The notes under the pieces: generated by a model
The model's database searches: none
What the model saw: only the letters and a program-made list of their open reading frames with translations
Told to the model about the DNA's origin: nothing
Origin: UBA11346 sp038203025
GTDB taxonomy: Bacteria > Planctomycetota > UBA11346
Direction of reading: 5' to 3'
Length of the DNA stretch: 48,962 nucleotides
Assembly: GCA_038203025.1 (NCBI GenBank)
Contig: JBBREK010000003.1
Coordinates: 1-48,962 of the forward strand
Made by a program: the position numbers and the translations under genes
Shown: one piece after another, positions 26,276 to 33,582 of the stretch
Layout of the letters: each line of letters opens with the position of its first letter
How positions within the stretch are numbered: the stretch's first letter is position 1

Positions 26276-26569
26276 ATGCGCCGACACGCCGAAATCGCCC
26301 TGCACACTGCTGAAGGGGCCTGGAATGCCCTGCTTGCGGCACGCAACGCCGCCCGTGAGACCCTGCATCTGGCCGACTCGCTCAGTATCGATCCGCGGGA
26401 GGCCCAGGCCATCCGGGAGGCGACCAGGCGGCATGTCGGCCAGGTCGAAGCGGCCCTGGTGGCGGTCGATCAGGCTTTACGCAGTGCCAAGGAGGTTAAC
26501 CAGGCGGTCGACCGGGCCGAGATCAGCGCCTTCGGCCTGCCTGTACTGCATGCGCAGGCTGGGGCTTGA
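26276..26569 (+). CDS. Small all-helical hypothetical protein
   Basis: A 97-residue protein of unknown function. The ATG at 26276 was chosen because a strong GGAGGG lies a few bases upstream and a good promoter lies just before that; an earlier in-frame ATG at 26225 falls inside the promoter. The sequence is rich in Ala, Glu, Arg and Leu with no membrane segment or Cys. It looks like two amphipathic helices (HAEIALHTAEGAWNALLAAR and IREATRRHVGQVEAALVAVD) that could form an antiparallel coiled coil. It is read divergently from the small lipoprotein and 146 bp upstream of glyA. The 26570-26715 gap shows no further gene. Confidence 0.6.
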   Translation: MRRHAEIALHTAEGAWNALLAARNAARETLHLADSLSIDPREAQAIREATRRHVGQVEAALVAVDQALRSAKEVNQAVDRAEISAFGLPVLHAQAGA

Positions 26570-26715
26570 GCAGGCCGCGCTGACGGCATCCTCCTGCCCA
26601 TCGGTGACGACTGGCGCTGACGGCCCGCCGGGCTGGACGCGGGCAACCGCGAGGGAGTCACCGAGGCATTCGCCGCGCGCCTGGGCATCCACAACCCCCG
26701 ACTGGGAGATGCCCG

Positions 26716-27993
26716 ATGTCCAACCCCGCCCCCGCCGCCCGTTTCACCGCCCCGCGCACCCTGGCCTCCAGCGACCCAGAAGTCGCCGCCATCGTTCAGC
26801 GCGAAGCCGACCGCCAGCAACACACCATCGAGCTGATCGCCTCCGAGAACATCGTCTCGACCGCGGTGATGGAGGCCCAGGGCTCGCTGTTGACCAATAA
26901 ATATGCCGAAGGGTATCCGGGGAAACGCTACTACGGCGGCTGTGAATTCGTCGACCAGGCTGAAGAGCTGGCGATCCGCCGCGCCCAACAGCTGTTCAAG
27001 ACCGACTATGGCTGCAACGTCCAGCCGCACTCCGGCTCACAGGCCAACATGGCGGTGTACATGGCGGCGGGTCTACAGAAGGGCGATAAGGTCCTGGGCA
27101 TGTCCCTCGACCACGGCGGCCACCTGACGCATGGCTACAAGCTGAACTTCTCCGGCCTCGACTACACCATCCAGAGCTACGGCGTCAGCAAGGACACCGG
27201 CCGCATCGACATGGCCGAGGTCGAGCGCATCGCGGTCGAGTTCCAGCCGAAGATGATCATCGCCGGAGCCTCGAACTACTCGCGCACCCTCGACTTTCCG
27301 GCTTTCGCCGCGATCGCCAAGAAAATCGGCGCCCTGCTCTTCGTCGACATGGCGCACATCGCCGGCCTGGTCGCCGCCGGCCTGCACCCCAGTCCCTTCG
27401 GCTACGCCGACTTCGTCACCACCACCACGCACAAGACCCTGCGCGGCCCGCGCGGCGGCATGATCTTCGCCCGCAGCCCAGAGCACTTCAAGAAGGTGAA
27501 CAGCCGCGTCTTCCCCGGCATCCAGGGCGGGCCGCTGATGCACGTCATCGCCGCCAAGGCGGTCGCCTTCGGCGAAGCTCTGCGCCCGGAATTCGCCGAG
27601 TACATGGGCCGGGTCAAAGCCAGCGCCAGCGCCATGGCCGACGAGTTCCTCAAGCTCGGCTGGCAGGTCGTCTCCGGCGGCAGCGACAACCACCTCTTCT
27701 CGCTCAACGTCATGAGCCAGGGCGTCACCGGCAAGCAGGCCGAGGACAAGCTGCACGAAGTGGGCGTGACGGTGAACAAGAACCTTATCCCCTTCGACAC
27801 CCAGCCAGCCCAGCAGGGCAGCGGCATCCGCATCGGCACCCCGGCCGTATGCAGCCGCGGCTTCGGCGTCGCCGAGGCGGTGCAGGTGGCGCGCATCATG
27901 GACAAGGCGCTGAAGGGCCGCGATGACGCCGCGGCGCTGGCAGCAGCCAAGGCCGAGGCGCGGGCGCTGTGCGACCGGTTCCCGATCTATTGA
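26716..27993 (+). CDS. glyA: Serine hydroxymethyltransferase
   Basis: PLP enzyme converting serine and tetrahydrofolate to glycine and methylene-tetrahydrofolate. The 425-residue length is typical. Landmarks: ELIASENIVS at 39-48, NKYAEGYPGKRYYGG at 61-75, SGSQAN at 106-111, DMAHIAGLVAAG at 211-222 and the cofactor lysine K240 in TTTTHKTLRGPRGG. An Arg for the substrate carboxylate is seen in GSGIRIGTPA. The product should be cytoplasmic and homodimeric or tetrameric as in the family. It is followed by a strong hairpin (28019-28056) before the next gene. Confidence 0.97.
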   Translation: MSNPAPAARFTAPRTLASSDPEVAAIVQREADRQQHTIELIASENIVSTAVMEAQGSLLTNKYAEGYPGKRYYGGCEFVDQAEELAIRRAQQLFKTDYGCNVQPHSGSQANMAVYMAAGLQKGDKVLGMSLDHGGHLTHGYKLNFSGLDYTIQSYGVSKDTGRIDMAEVERIAVEFQPKMIIAGASNYSRTLDFPAFAAIAKKIGALLFVDMAHIAGLVAAGLHPSPFGYADFVTTTTHKTLRGPRGGMIFARSPEHFKKVNSRVFPGIQGGPLMHVIAAKAVAFGEALRPEFAEYMGRVKASASAMADEFLKLGWQVVSGGSDNHLFSLNVMSQGVTGKQAEDKLHEVGVTVNKNLIPFDTQPAQQGSGIRIGTPAVCSRGFGVAEAVQVARIMDKALKGRDDAAALAAAKAEARALCDRFPIY

Positions 27994-28018
27994 GACCCGA
28001 GCCGGCGGGACGCCGGCG

Positions 28019-28056
28019 GTCCCGCGGCAAGCGTTGGTCAACGCCTGCCGCGGGAC
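28019..28056. terminator. Very stable hairpin after glyA
   Basis: GTCCCGCGGCA (28019-28029) pairs with TGCCGCGGGAC (28046-28056), and inside it GCGTTG (28031-28036) pairs with CAACGC (28039-28044), leaving one A/C mismatch and a two-base turn. It would give a 17-pair stem. There is no T-tract, so it may be an intergenic structured repeat or a processing stem rather than a classical terminator. It lies 27 bp before the next start codon. Confidence 0.55.
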
Positions 28057-28083
28057 AGCTGGCGTCTCGCGGCAGAACCAACC

Positions 28084-28785
28084 ATGGCCTCCATCCGCGG
28101 TGCCCTGATCGACGCCGGCCCCTGCCCGTACCTGACCGGTCGTTCCTTCCACGCCTTCCACGTGGCCGATCCGGTCGATGCCGACCTCTACCGCGTTTTG
28201 CTCGACAACCGCTTCCGCCGCAACGGGGCGATGTTCTACCGGCCGACCTGCCCGGACTGCGAGGCCTGCCAGCCGATCCGCGTCGCGGTCGCGGCGTTCG
28301 CTCCGCGCAGCGACCAGCGCCGGGCCTGGCGGCGCAATGCCGACCTGACCTTCAGCTGGCATCTCCGCGGCCTCGACGATGAACGCCTGGCCTTGTGGCG
28401 CGCCTATCAGGCCACGGTCCATGACGATCACGCCGAGGAACAGCCCGCGCGCTTCGCCATCGACGACGCCAGCATCCCGGGTGGCGAGTTGCACGCCCGC
28501 GATGGGGCCGGACGGCTGCTCGGCGTCGCCATGTGCGATGTGGTTGGCGACGCCTGGAGCAGCGTGTACTGCTACTGGGATCCGGCCGAACGCACCCGCG
28601 GCCTGGGCACGGTGCTGGCGATGGCTGAGATTGCCGAAGCAGCGCGATGCGGCCTGCGCTGGTGGTATCCCGGCTTCTGGGTCGCCGGCTGCGCCAAAAT
28701 GATCTACAAGGCGCGCTTCGGCCCGGCAGAGGTGTTAGAGAACGGGTGCTGGGTGCCGTGTAAGGCGGGTCCGGATCGGCTATGA
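28084..28785 (+). CDS. bpt: Aspartate/glutamate leucyltransferase-type (Bpt/ATE) protein
   Basis: N-end-rule enzyme that transfers leucine or arginine from tRNA to proteins with N-terminal Asp or Glu, marking them for ClpS/ClpAP-type degradation. The 233-residue product has the ATE N-terminal pattern PCPYLTGRSFHAFHV (13-27) and the cysteine cluster RPTCPDCEACQPIRV (53-67). Its C-terminal GNAT-like domain ends with YCYWDPAERTRGLGTVL and WWYPGFWVAGCAKMIYKARF. The length is close to bacterial Bpt (about 240). Choice of leucine over arginine is inferred from bacterial precedent. Confidence 0.88.
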   Translation: MASIRGALIDAGPCPYLTGRSFHAFHVADPVDADLYRVLLDNRFRRNGAMFYRPTCPDCEACQPIRVAVAAFAPRSDQRRAWRRNADLTFSWHLRGLDDERLALWRAYQATVHDDHAEEQPARFAIDDASIPGGELHARDGAGRLLGVAMCDVVGDAWSSVYCYWDPAERTRGLGTVLAMAEIAEAARCGLRWWYPGFWVAGCAKMIYKARFGPAEVLENGCWVPCKAGPDRL

Positions 28786-28807
28786 TTGGCACAGGCTGAG
28801 CTAAAAT
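28786..28807 (+). promoter_or_regulatory. Possible promoter of the zinc metallopeptidase gene
   Basis: The sequence TTGGCAC begins at 28786, and GG-N10-GC (28788-28789 and 28800-28801) fits the invariant bases of sigma-54 promoters, though the -12 part (TGAGC) is poor. A -10-like TAAAAT lies at 28802-28807 without a good -35 box. The 47 bp between bpt and the metallopeptidase are likely to hold a promoter, but its type is uncertain. Confidence 0.3.
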
Positions 28808-28832
28808 GCCGACAGCATAGGGGGGAATGACC

Positions 28833-29564
28833 ATGTTCTTAGGCCTCGACTTCATCCACCTGGCGATCATTGCCGTCGGCCTGCTGCTGTCGTTCGCGGC
28901 CTCGGCCTACGTCAAGCTGCGCTTCAATCGCGGCAAACTTGTCCCACTGCGTTCCGGCAAGACCGGCGCTGAGATCGCCCGAGCCATCCTGCGTCAGAAC
29001 GACATCACCAACGTCGAGGTGCACGAACACCAGGGCTTCCTCTCCGACCATTACAACCCGGGAGCGAAGACCCTGAACCTGTCGCCCGACGTCTACCACG
29101 GCCGCACAGCGGCGGCGGCCGGCGTCGCCGCGCACGAGGTCGGTCACGCGCTGCAGCACGCCCATGGCGCCTTCAGCATGTGGATGCGCACTATCCTAGT
29201 CTACCCGGCGCACTTCGGTTCGATGCTTGCCCCCTGGCTGGTCATAGCCGGCATCCTGCTGTCGGCTGGGCAACAGGTCGTCCCCGGCACCTGGCAATAC
29301 ACCCTGGCCCTGGTCGGCGTGTTTGGCTTCGGCGTCGCCCTGGCCTGCTCGCTGTTCATCGTGGTCAACGAGTTCGACGCCAGCCGGCGCGCCAAACTCG
29401 CCCTCGCCACCTTGGGTCTCACCCGGCCCGGCGAGGAGGACGACACCGTGCGTGGCGTGCTTAACGCCGCCGGCATGACCTATGTCGCCTCGGCGGTGGT
29501 TGCGCTGATGGAGATGCTCTACTGGGCCTGGCGCGCCGGCCTGATCGGCGGCCGGCGGGACTAG
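28833..29564 (+). CDS. Membrane zinc metallopeptidase (YugP / Zn_peptidase_2 family)
   Basis: A 243-residue inner-membrane protein with an N-terminal membrane helix (about 5-25), the zinc motif VAAHEVGHALQHA with HEVGH at 101-105, and three further hydrophobic helices (about 118-145, 150-172, 215-235). The third zinc ligand is probably in the conserved VVNEFDASRRA helix after the third membrane segment. The role of this family is unclear. There are two ATGs: the first at 28827 touches the AGGGGG Shine-Dalgarno, while 28833 lies about seven bases from it, so I use 28833. Its stop codon overlaps the stop of the convergent RNase D-like gene in the sequence CTAG. Confidence 0.85.
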   Translation: MFLGLDFIHLAIIAVGLLLSFAASAYVKLRFNRGKLVPLRSGKTGAEIARAILRQNDITNVEVHEHQGFLSDHYNPGAKTLNLSPDVYHGRTAAAAGVAAHEVGHALQHAHGAFSMWMRTILVYPAHFGSMLAPWLVIAGILLSAGQQVVPGTWQYTLALVGVFGFGVALACSLFIVVNEFDASRRAKLALATLGLTRPGEEDDTVRGVLNAAGMTYVASAVVALMEMLYWAWRAGLIGGRRD

Positions 29565-30670
29565 CGCGCTAGCTCGCGCAGCTTGTCGCCGTACAGCGCC
29601 AGGCGCTTGGCTCCAAGCTGCGGCACCTGGGCGAGATCCTCGGCGCCGTAGCGCTTGAGGAACTCCAGGGCCTTGGCCGGCAGTACCGCCTGCAGCGGCA
29701 CGGCGCGTTTCTCTGACTCGGCGCGGCGCCAGTCCTTCATGCGCTTTTCGCGCTCCTCTTCAAACGGCTCAACCTCGCGGTGTTTGACCGGTGGGGGCAG
29801 TTCGGGTGGATGGGCGTTGGCCTCACGCAGGCAGTTCAGCAAGGACTCGCCATGCGTGGTCAGGACGCTGTTCTTGACCCCGGCGACCTTGAGCTGCGCC
29901 CAGGTGACCACCGGCTTGCGGCAGAGCGCCAGCATGGTCTCGTTGTTGATCACGCGACCGGGCGGTTTATCGATCTCGCGAGCCATGCCGTCGCGCCAGG
30001 TCCACAAGGCCGCCAGCACCGGCAGACACGGCTTGCCCAGGTCGCGGGCGCCCTTCACCCGGTAGAAGCCGCCCGGATCGAAACCGCCGCCCCAGCCCGC
30101 CTCTTCGACTGCGGCGCAGGCGATGGCGGTCTCTTCAACTAGGTCGGCGTCCTGCACCTGCTGCCGCAACTGGGCGGCGGCCTCGGGCAGATGACGCACA
30201 TCATCGATAGCGTATTCCAGCGCCGCTGGATCGATCGGACGGATCGCCCAGTCGTATTGCGCGAACTCCTTGGCCAGTTGGATGCCCATCAGGCGCTCGA
30301 CCACGGCCCCGTAGCCGGTGCGTTCCCAGCCCAGCATCGAGGCGGCCTGCTGGCTGTCGAACACGCCACGCAGTTGGATGGCGAAGTCGCGGCGCATGAC
30401 CGCGCAGTCGTACTCGCCGCCGTGCAGCCAGACGGTGATCGCCGGGTCCTCCAGCGGGGACTTGAGCACGGCGAAGACCTCGGCGCCGAGGGCGATCGGG
30501 TCGAGTACGAACATCTGACCGCCAGCATTGATCTGCACCAGGCAGCAACGCTCGCGGTAGGCGTGCATTGAGTTGGACTCGGTATCGAGGGCTATCCACG
30601 ATGCCGAGGCGCAGGCGGCCGCGACCTCGGCCAGGCCAGCCGCGGTGTCGATCCAGGGGACGTCGGACAC
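29561..30670 (-). CDS. RNase D-like 3'-5' exonuclease with HRDC-type C terminus
   Basis: DEDDy exonuclease, 369 residues, expected to trim structured RNA ends such as tRNA precursors. Exo I is WIALDTESN with D29/E31, Exo II is WLHGGEYDCAV with D88, and Exo III is YAIDDVRHL with Y153/D157. The C-terminal half holds HRDC-like helices (GVKNSVLTTHGESLL and LKRYGAEDLAQVPQLGAKRL). The start is taken as the GTG at 30670, eight bases before which the atpC stop lies; a long open frame upstream is antisense-like read-through of atpC. It appears to be the last gene of the atp operon, an unusual partner. Confidence 0.85.
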   Translation of the reverse strand: MSDVPWIDTAAGLAEVAAACASASWIALDTESNSMHAYRERCCLVQINAGGQMFVLDPIALGAEVFAVLKSPLEDPAITVWLHGGEYDCAVMRRDFAIQLRGVFDSQQAASMLGWERTGYGAVVERLMGIQLAKEFAQYDWAIRPIDPAALEYAIDDVRHLPEAAAQLRQQVQDADLVEETAIACAAVEEAGWGGGFDPGGFYRVKGARDLGKPCLPVLAALWTWRDGMAREIDKPPGRVINNETMLALCRKPVVTWAQLKVAGVKNSVLTTHGESLLNCLREANAHPPELPPPVKHREVEPFEEEREKRMKDWRRAESEKRAVPLQAVLPAKALEFLKRYGAEDLAQVPQLGAKRLALYGDKLRELAR

Positions 30671-30677
30671 GGACGGC

Positions 30678-31049
30678 CTAGACCTTCGCGTGCCTGGCGA
30701 GAGCGAGCTGGGCGCGCAACCAGGCGACCTCGTCGGCCGAGGTGGCCGGCAGGCCGCCGGCGATGGCATCGAGACGGGCCTGGACCTTGGGAACCTCGAT
30801 GGAGCCGACCTCGACCGCCTCGTCAACCAGCACGTTGACCTCGTCCTTAAGCACCTGCGCGACCCCGCCGCGGACGGCGAAGGTCTTGCCGCCGCTGACC
30901 GAGACGCGGCCATGGCCAACCAGGGCGACCAGCGGCGCGTGGCCCTGACGCACCCCGATCTCGCCATCGCTGGCCGTAATCGTCACCTGCTCGCCTTGGA
31001 TGGGCGGCATGATCTTGACCGGTGTGACGAGTTTGAGGGTGACAGGCAT
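30678..31049 (-). CDS. atpC: ATP synthase epsilon subunit
   Basis: Central-stalk subunit of the F1 sector that couples rotation and inhibits hydrolysis. The 123-residue product has the N-terminal beta sandwich (LKLVTPVKIM, GEIGVRQGHAPLVALVGHG) followed by the short helical hairpin (VQARLDAIAGG, DEVAWLRAQLALAR). It lies six bases after atpD in the standard operon position. Confidence 0.93.
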   Translation of the reverse strand: MPVTLKLVTPVKIMPPIQGEQVTITASDGEIGVRQGHAPLVALVGHGRVSVSGGKTFAVRGGVAQVLKDEVNVLVDEAVEVGSIEVPKVQARLDAIAGGLPATSADEVAWLRAQLALARHAKV

Positions 31050-31055
31050 GGCTGC

Positions 31056-32540
31056 TTACTTCGCGTTCTTCATCTTTTCGGCCTTGGCGACCACATCCTC
31101 GATCGTGCCGACGTACATGAATGCCGACTCGGGCAGGGTGTCGTACTCGCCGGAGAGGATCGCCTCGAAGCTGCGGATGGTGTCCTCAAGCTTCATCAAG
31201 ATGCCCTGCATGCCGGTGAACTGCGCCGCGACCGCGAAGGGCTGCGACATGAAGCGCTCGAGGCGGCGGGCACGTGCGACCAGGCGCTTGTCATCGTCGG
31301 ACAGTTCGTCGACACCGAGGATCGAGATGATGTCCTGCAGGTCCTTGTAGCGCTGCAGCACCTTCTGCACCCCGCGCGCGACACGGTAGTGGCGCTCGCC
31401 GACGATGTGCGGCTGCAGGATGCGGCTGGTCGAAGCGAGTGGATCGACGGCCGGGTAGATACCCTTCTCGGCGATGCCGCGCGACAGGTTGGTGGTCGCG
31501 TCGAGGTGGGCGAAGGTGTTGGCTGGAGCCGGGTCGGTGTAGTCATCAGCAGGGACGTACACGGCCTGGATCGAAGTGATCGAGCCCTTGCGGGTCGAGG
31601 TGATGCGCTCCTGCAGGGCGCCCATTTCCGAAGCCAGGGTCGGCTGGTAGCCCACCGCGCTGGGCAGGCGGCCAAGCAGGGCCGACACCTCGGAACCGGC
31701 CTGGGTGAAACGGAAGATGTTGTCAACGAAGAGCAGCACGTCCTTGCCAGTGGTGTCGCGCAGATGCTCGCACTGGGTCAGGGCCGACAGCGCCACGCGT
31801 AGACGCGCACCGGGCGGCTCGTTCATCTGGCCGTAGACTAGCGAGCAGCGGCTGACGCCGGGCTTGACCATGGGGAAGCCGCGCTCGTCCCACTTGGCGT
31901 GGCCCTTCTCGTCCTTCTCGACCGCGATGACGCCGGCCTCGATCATCTCGTTCCACAGGTCGTTGCCCTCGCGGGTACGCTCGCCGACGCCCGCAAACAC
32001 CGAGAAGCCGCCGTGTGCCTTGGCCACGTTGTTGATCAGCTCCATCAGGATGACGGTCTTGCCCACGCCGGCACCACCGAAGAGGCCAATCTTGCCGCCC
32101 TTCACATAGGGCGCGAGCAGATCAACCACCTTGATGCCGGTGGCAAGGATCTCGGTCTCGGGATTGAGGTCCTTGAACTCGGGCGCCTTCTGATGGATGG
32201 CGCGGCGCGGACAGGCGGCCGACACCTGGTCGCCGTTGTCAATCACCTCGCCGAGCACGTTAAAGATGCGACCGAGGGTCTCCTCGCCGACCGGGACGCT
32301 GATCGGCGCGCCAGTGTCGCGCACCTGCTGTCCGCGCACCAAGCCGTCGGTGGTGGCCATGGCCACAGCGCGGACGCGGTTGCGGCCCAGGTGCTGCTGC
32401 ACCTCGGCGACCAGTCGGGTCGACTTGTTGTTGGAGGGATCGACGATATCCATCTCCAGTGCACTATAAATGCCTGGCAGTTGCTCGAACTCTGCGTCGA
32501 GAGTGGAGCCGATGATCTGGACGACGGTGCCTGAATTCAT
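31056..32540 (-). CDS. atpD: ATP synthase beta subunit with an insertion
   Basis: Catalytic F1 subunit. The 494-residue product is longer than the usual 460-480. The P-loop is GGAGVGKT at 155-162, the catalytic Glu lies in GERTREGND at 186-194, and GQMNEPPGARLRVAL at 237-251 and LLFVDNIFRFTQAG follow; the C-terminal DELSDDDK equivalent (DELSD) is present. Residues about 206-230, between MIEAGVI and SLVYGQM, hold about 20 extra mostly charged residues (including KWDERGFPMVKP) not found in E. coli. ALTQCEHLRD replaces the usual AEYFRD-type helix. The start ATG at 32540 has GAGG six bases upstream. A long inverted repeat separates it from atpG. Confidence 0.96.
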   Translation of the reverse strand: MNSGTVVQIIGSTLDAEFEQLPGIYSALEMDIVDPSNNKSTRLVAEVQQHLGRNRVRAVAMATTDGLVRGQQVRDTGAPISVPVGEETLGRIFNVLGEVIDNGDQVSAACPRRAIHQKAPEFKDLNPETEILATGIKVVDLLAPYVKGGKIGLFGGAGVGKTVILMELINNVAKAHGGFSVFAGVGERTREGNDLWNEMIEAGVIAVEKDEKGHAKWDERGFPMVKPGVSRCSLVYGQMNEPPGARLRVALSALTQCEHLRDTTGKDVLLFVDNIFRFTQAGSEVSALLGRLPSAVGYQPTLASEMGALQERITSTRKGSITSIQAVYVPADDYTDPAPANTFAHLDATTNLSRGIAEKGIYPAVDPLASTSRILQPHIVGERHYRVARGVQKVLQRYKDLQDIISILGVDELSDDDKRLVARARRLERFMSQPFAVAAQFTGMQGILMKLEDTIRSFEAILSGEYDTLPESAFMYVGTIEDVVAKAEKMKNAK

Positions 32541-32551
32541 GAATTGCCTCA

Positions 32552-32656
32552 GTTTCGAGTTTCTGGTTTCGAGTTTCGGGATTCGGAAAAAGGAATTCCA
32601 GGGCCCGCTGTAACGCGCTGGCTCGACCCGAAACCCGAAACCCGAAACTTGAAACC
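32552..32656. repeat. Long inverted repeat in the atpG-atpD gap
   Basis: Arms at 32552-32580 and 32628-32656 are built from GTTTCGGG-like heptamers and match over 29 bases with three mismatches; the loop is 47 nt. On the minus strand it starts five bases after the atpG stop and ends at the atpD Shine-Dalgarno. It is in the same class of element as 14001-14094 (24-bp arms, 46-nt loop). It could act as an RNA processing or stabilising stem that sets the ratio of beta to upstream subunits. Confidence 0.8.
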
Positions 32657-32661
32657 CATGT

Positions 32662-33561
32662 TCAGGCCATCGCCTCAACGGCGCCGGTGATCTCGGCGAT
32701 CTCCTGGGTGATCTTCCCCTGGCGACCGCGGTTATAGACGAGGGTGAGGCCGCGGACCATTTCGCCGGCGGCGTCGGAGGCATTCTTCATCGCCAGACGG
32801 CGAGCAGCGTGCTCGGCTGCGGTGGTCTGCAGCGAGAAGGCGTAGAACTCGGCCCGTACCGCGCGCGGCACCAGGCTGGCGAACAGGACCTCGGGAGGCT
32901 CGTTGAAGATGTAGTCGGGCTTTGAGCCGACCGCGACCCGGGCGCCGGAAAGGTCCTTGCCCGAGCTGTGCTCCTCGCCGGTTCCAGCGGGCAGCAGGGT
33001 CTGCGCGCGCACCTCCTGCCGGCCAGCGGAGAGGAAGCGCGCGAAGACCACCTCGGTCAGATCGCTGCGTCCGGCGACGAAGTCGTCGATGGCGGCGCTG
33101 GCGAGGCGCTCGCAGGCCTCGTAGTTGACCTGGCCGACGATCTTGGTGTGGGTCGCCGTGACCGTCTCGCCGAAGAACTGCAGGGTGGTCGCACCCTTCT
33201 TGCCCAGGGCGATGAAACGTACCTCGCGACCCAGCGCCCGGTGGTACTTGGCCCGCTCCAGCGCCCTGGCGACCAGGTTGCCGTTGAATGAGCCGCACAG
33301 GCCGCGGTCCGACGCCATCAGATAGAGGCTGACGACCTTGACCGGGCGCACCTTCATTAGGGGATGCTTATCGACCTCGCTCATCGCCCCGGTCAACGCC
33401 GCCATCAGGTTGTAGAGCGTGCGAGCGAAGGGATACGAGGCATTGGCCGCGTCCTGCGCCTTCTTGAGCTTGGCGCTCGACACCAGTTCCATCGTACGCG
33501 TGATTTTGCGCGTATTGGCGGCGCCACGGCGGCGCTTGCGGATGTCACGGAGGTTAGCCAT
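32662..33561 (-). CDS. atpG: ATP synthase gamma subunit
   Basis: Rotor shaft of F1, 299 residues, close to the usual 285-300. The N-terminal helix has the conserved MANLRDIRKR and ITRTMELVSSAKLKKA, the middle LMASDRGLCGSFNGNL, and the C-terminal helix AARRLAMKNASDAAGEM followed by YNRGRQGKITQEIAEI. All are classical gamma signatures. It follows atpA after 21 bp. Confidence 0.96.
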   Translation of the reverse strand: MANLRDIRKRRRGAANTRKITRTMELVSSAKLKKAQDAANASYPFARTLYNLMAALTGAMSEVDKHPLMKVRPVKVVSLYLMASDRGLCGSFNGNLVARALERAKYHRALGREVRFIALGKKGATTLQFFGETVTATHTKIVGQVNYEACERLASAAIDDFVAGRSDLTEVVFARFLSAGRQEVRAQTLLPAGTGEEHSSGKDLSGARVAVGSKPDYIFNEPPEVLFASLVPRAVRAEFYAFSLQTTAAEHAARRLAMKNASDAAGEMVRGLTLVYNRGRQGKITQEIAEITGAVEAMA

Positions 33562-33582
33562 GGGGGACTCGCGGCTTCAGGC

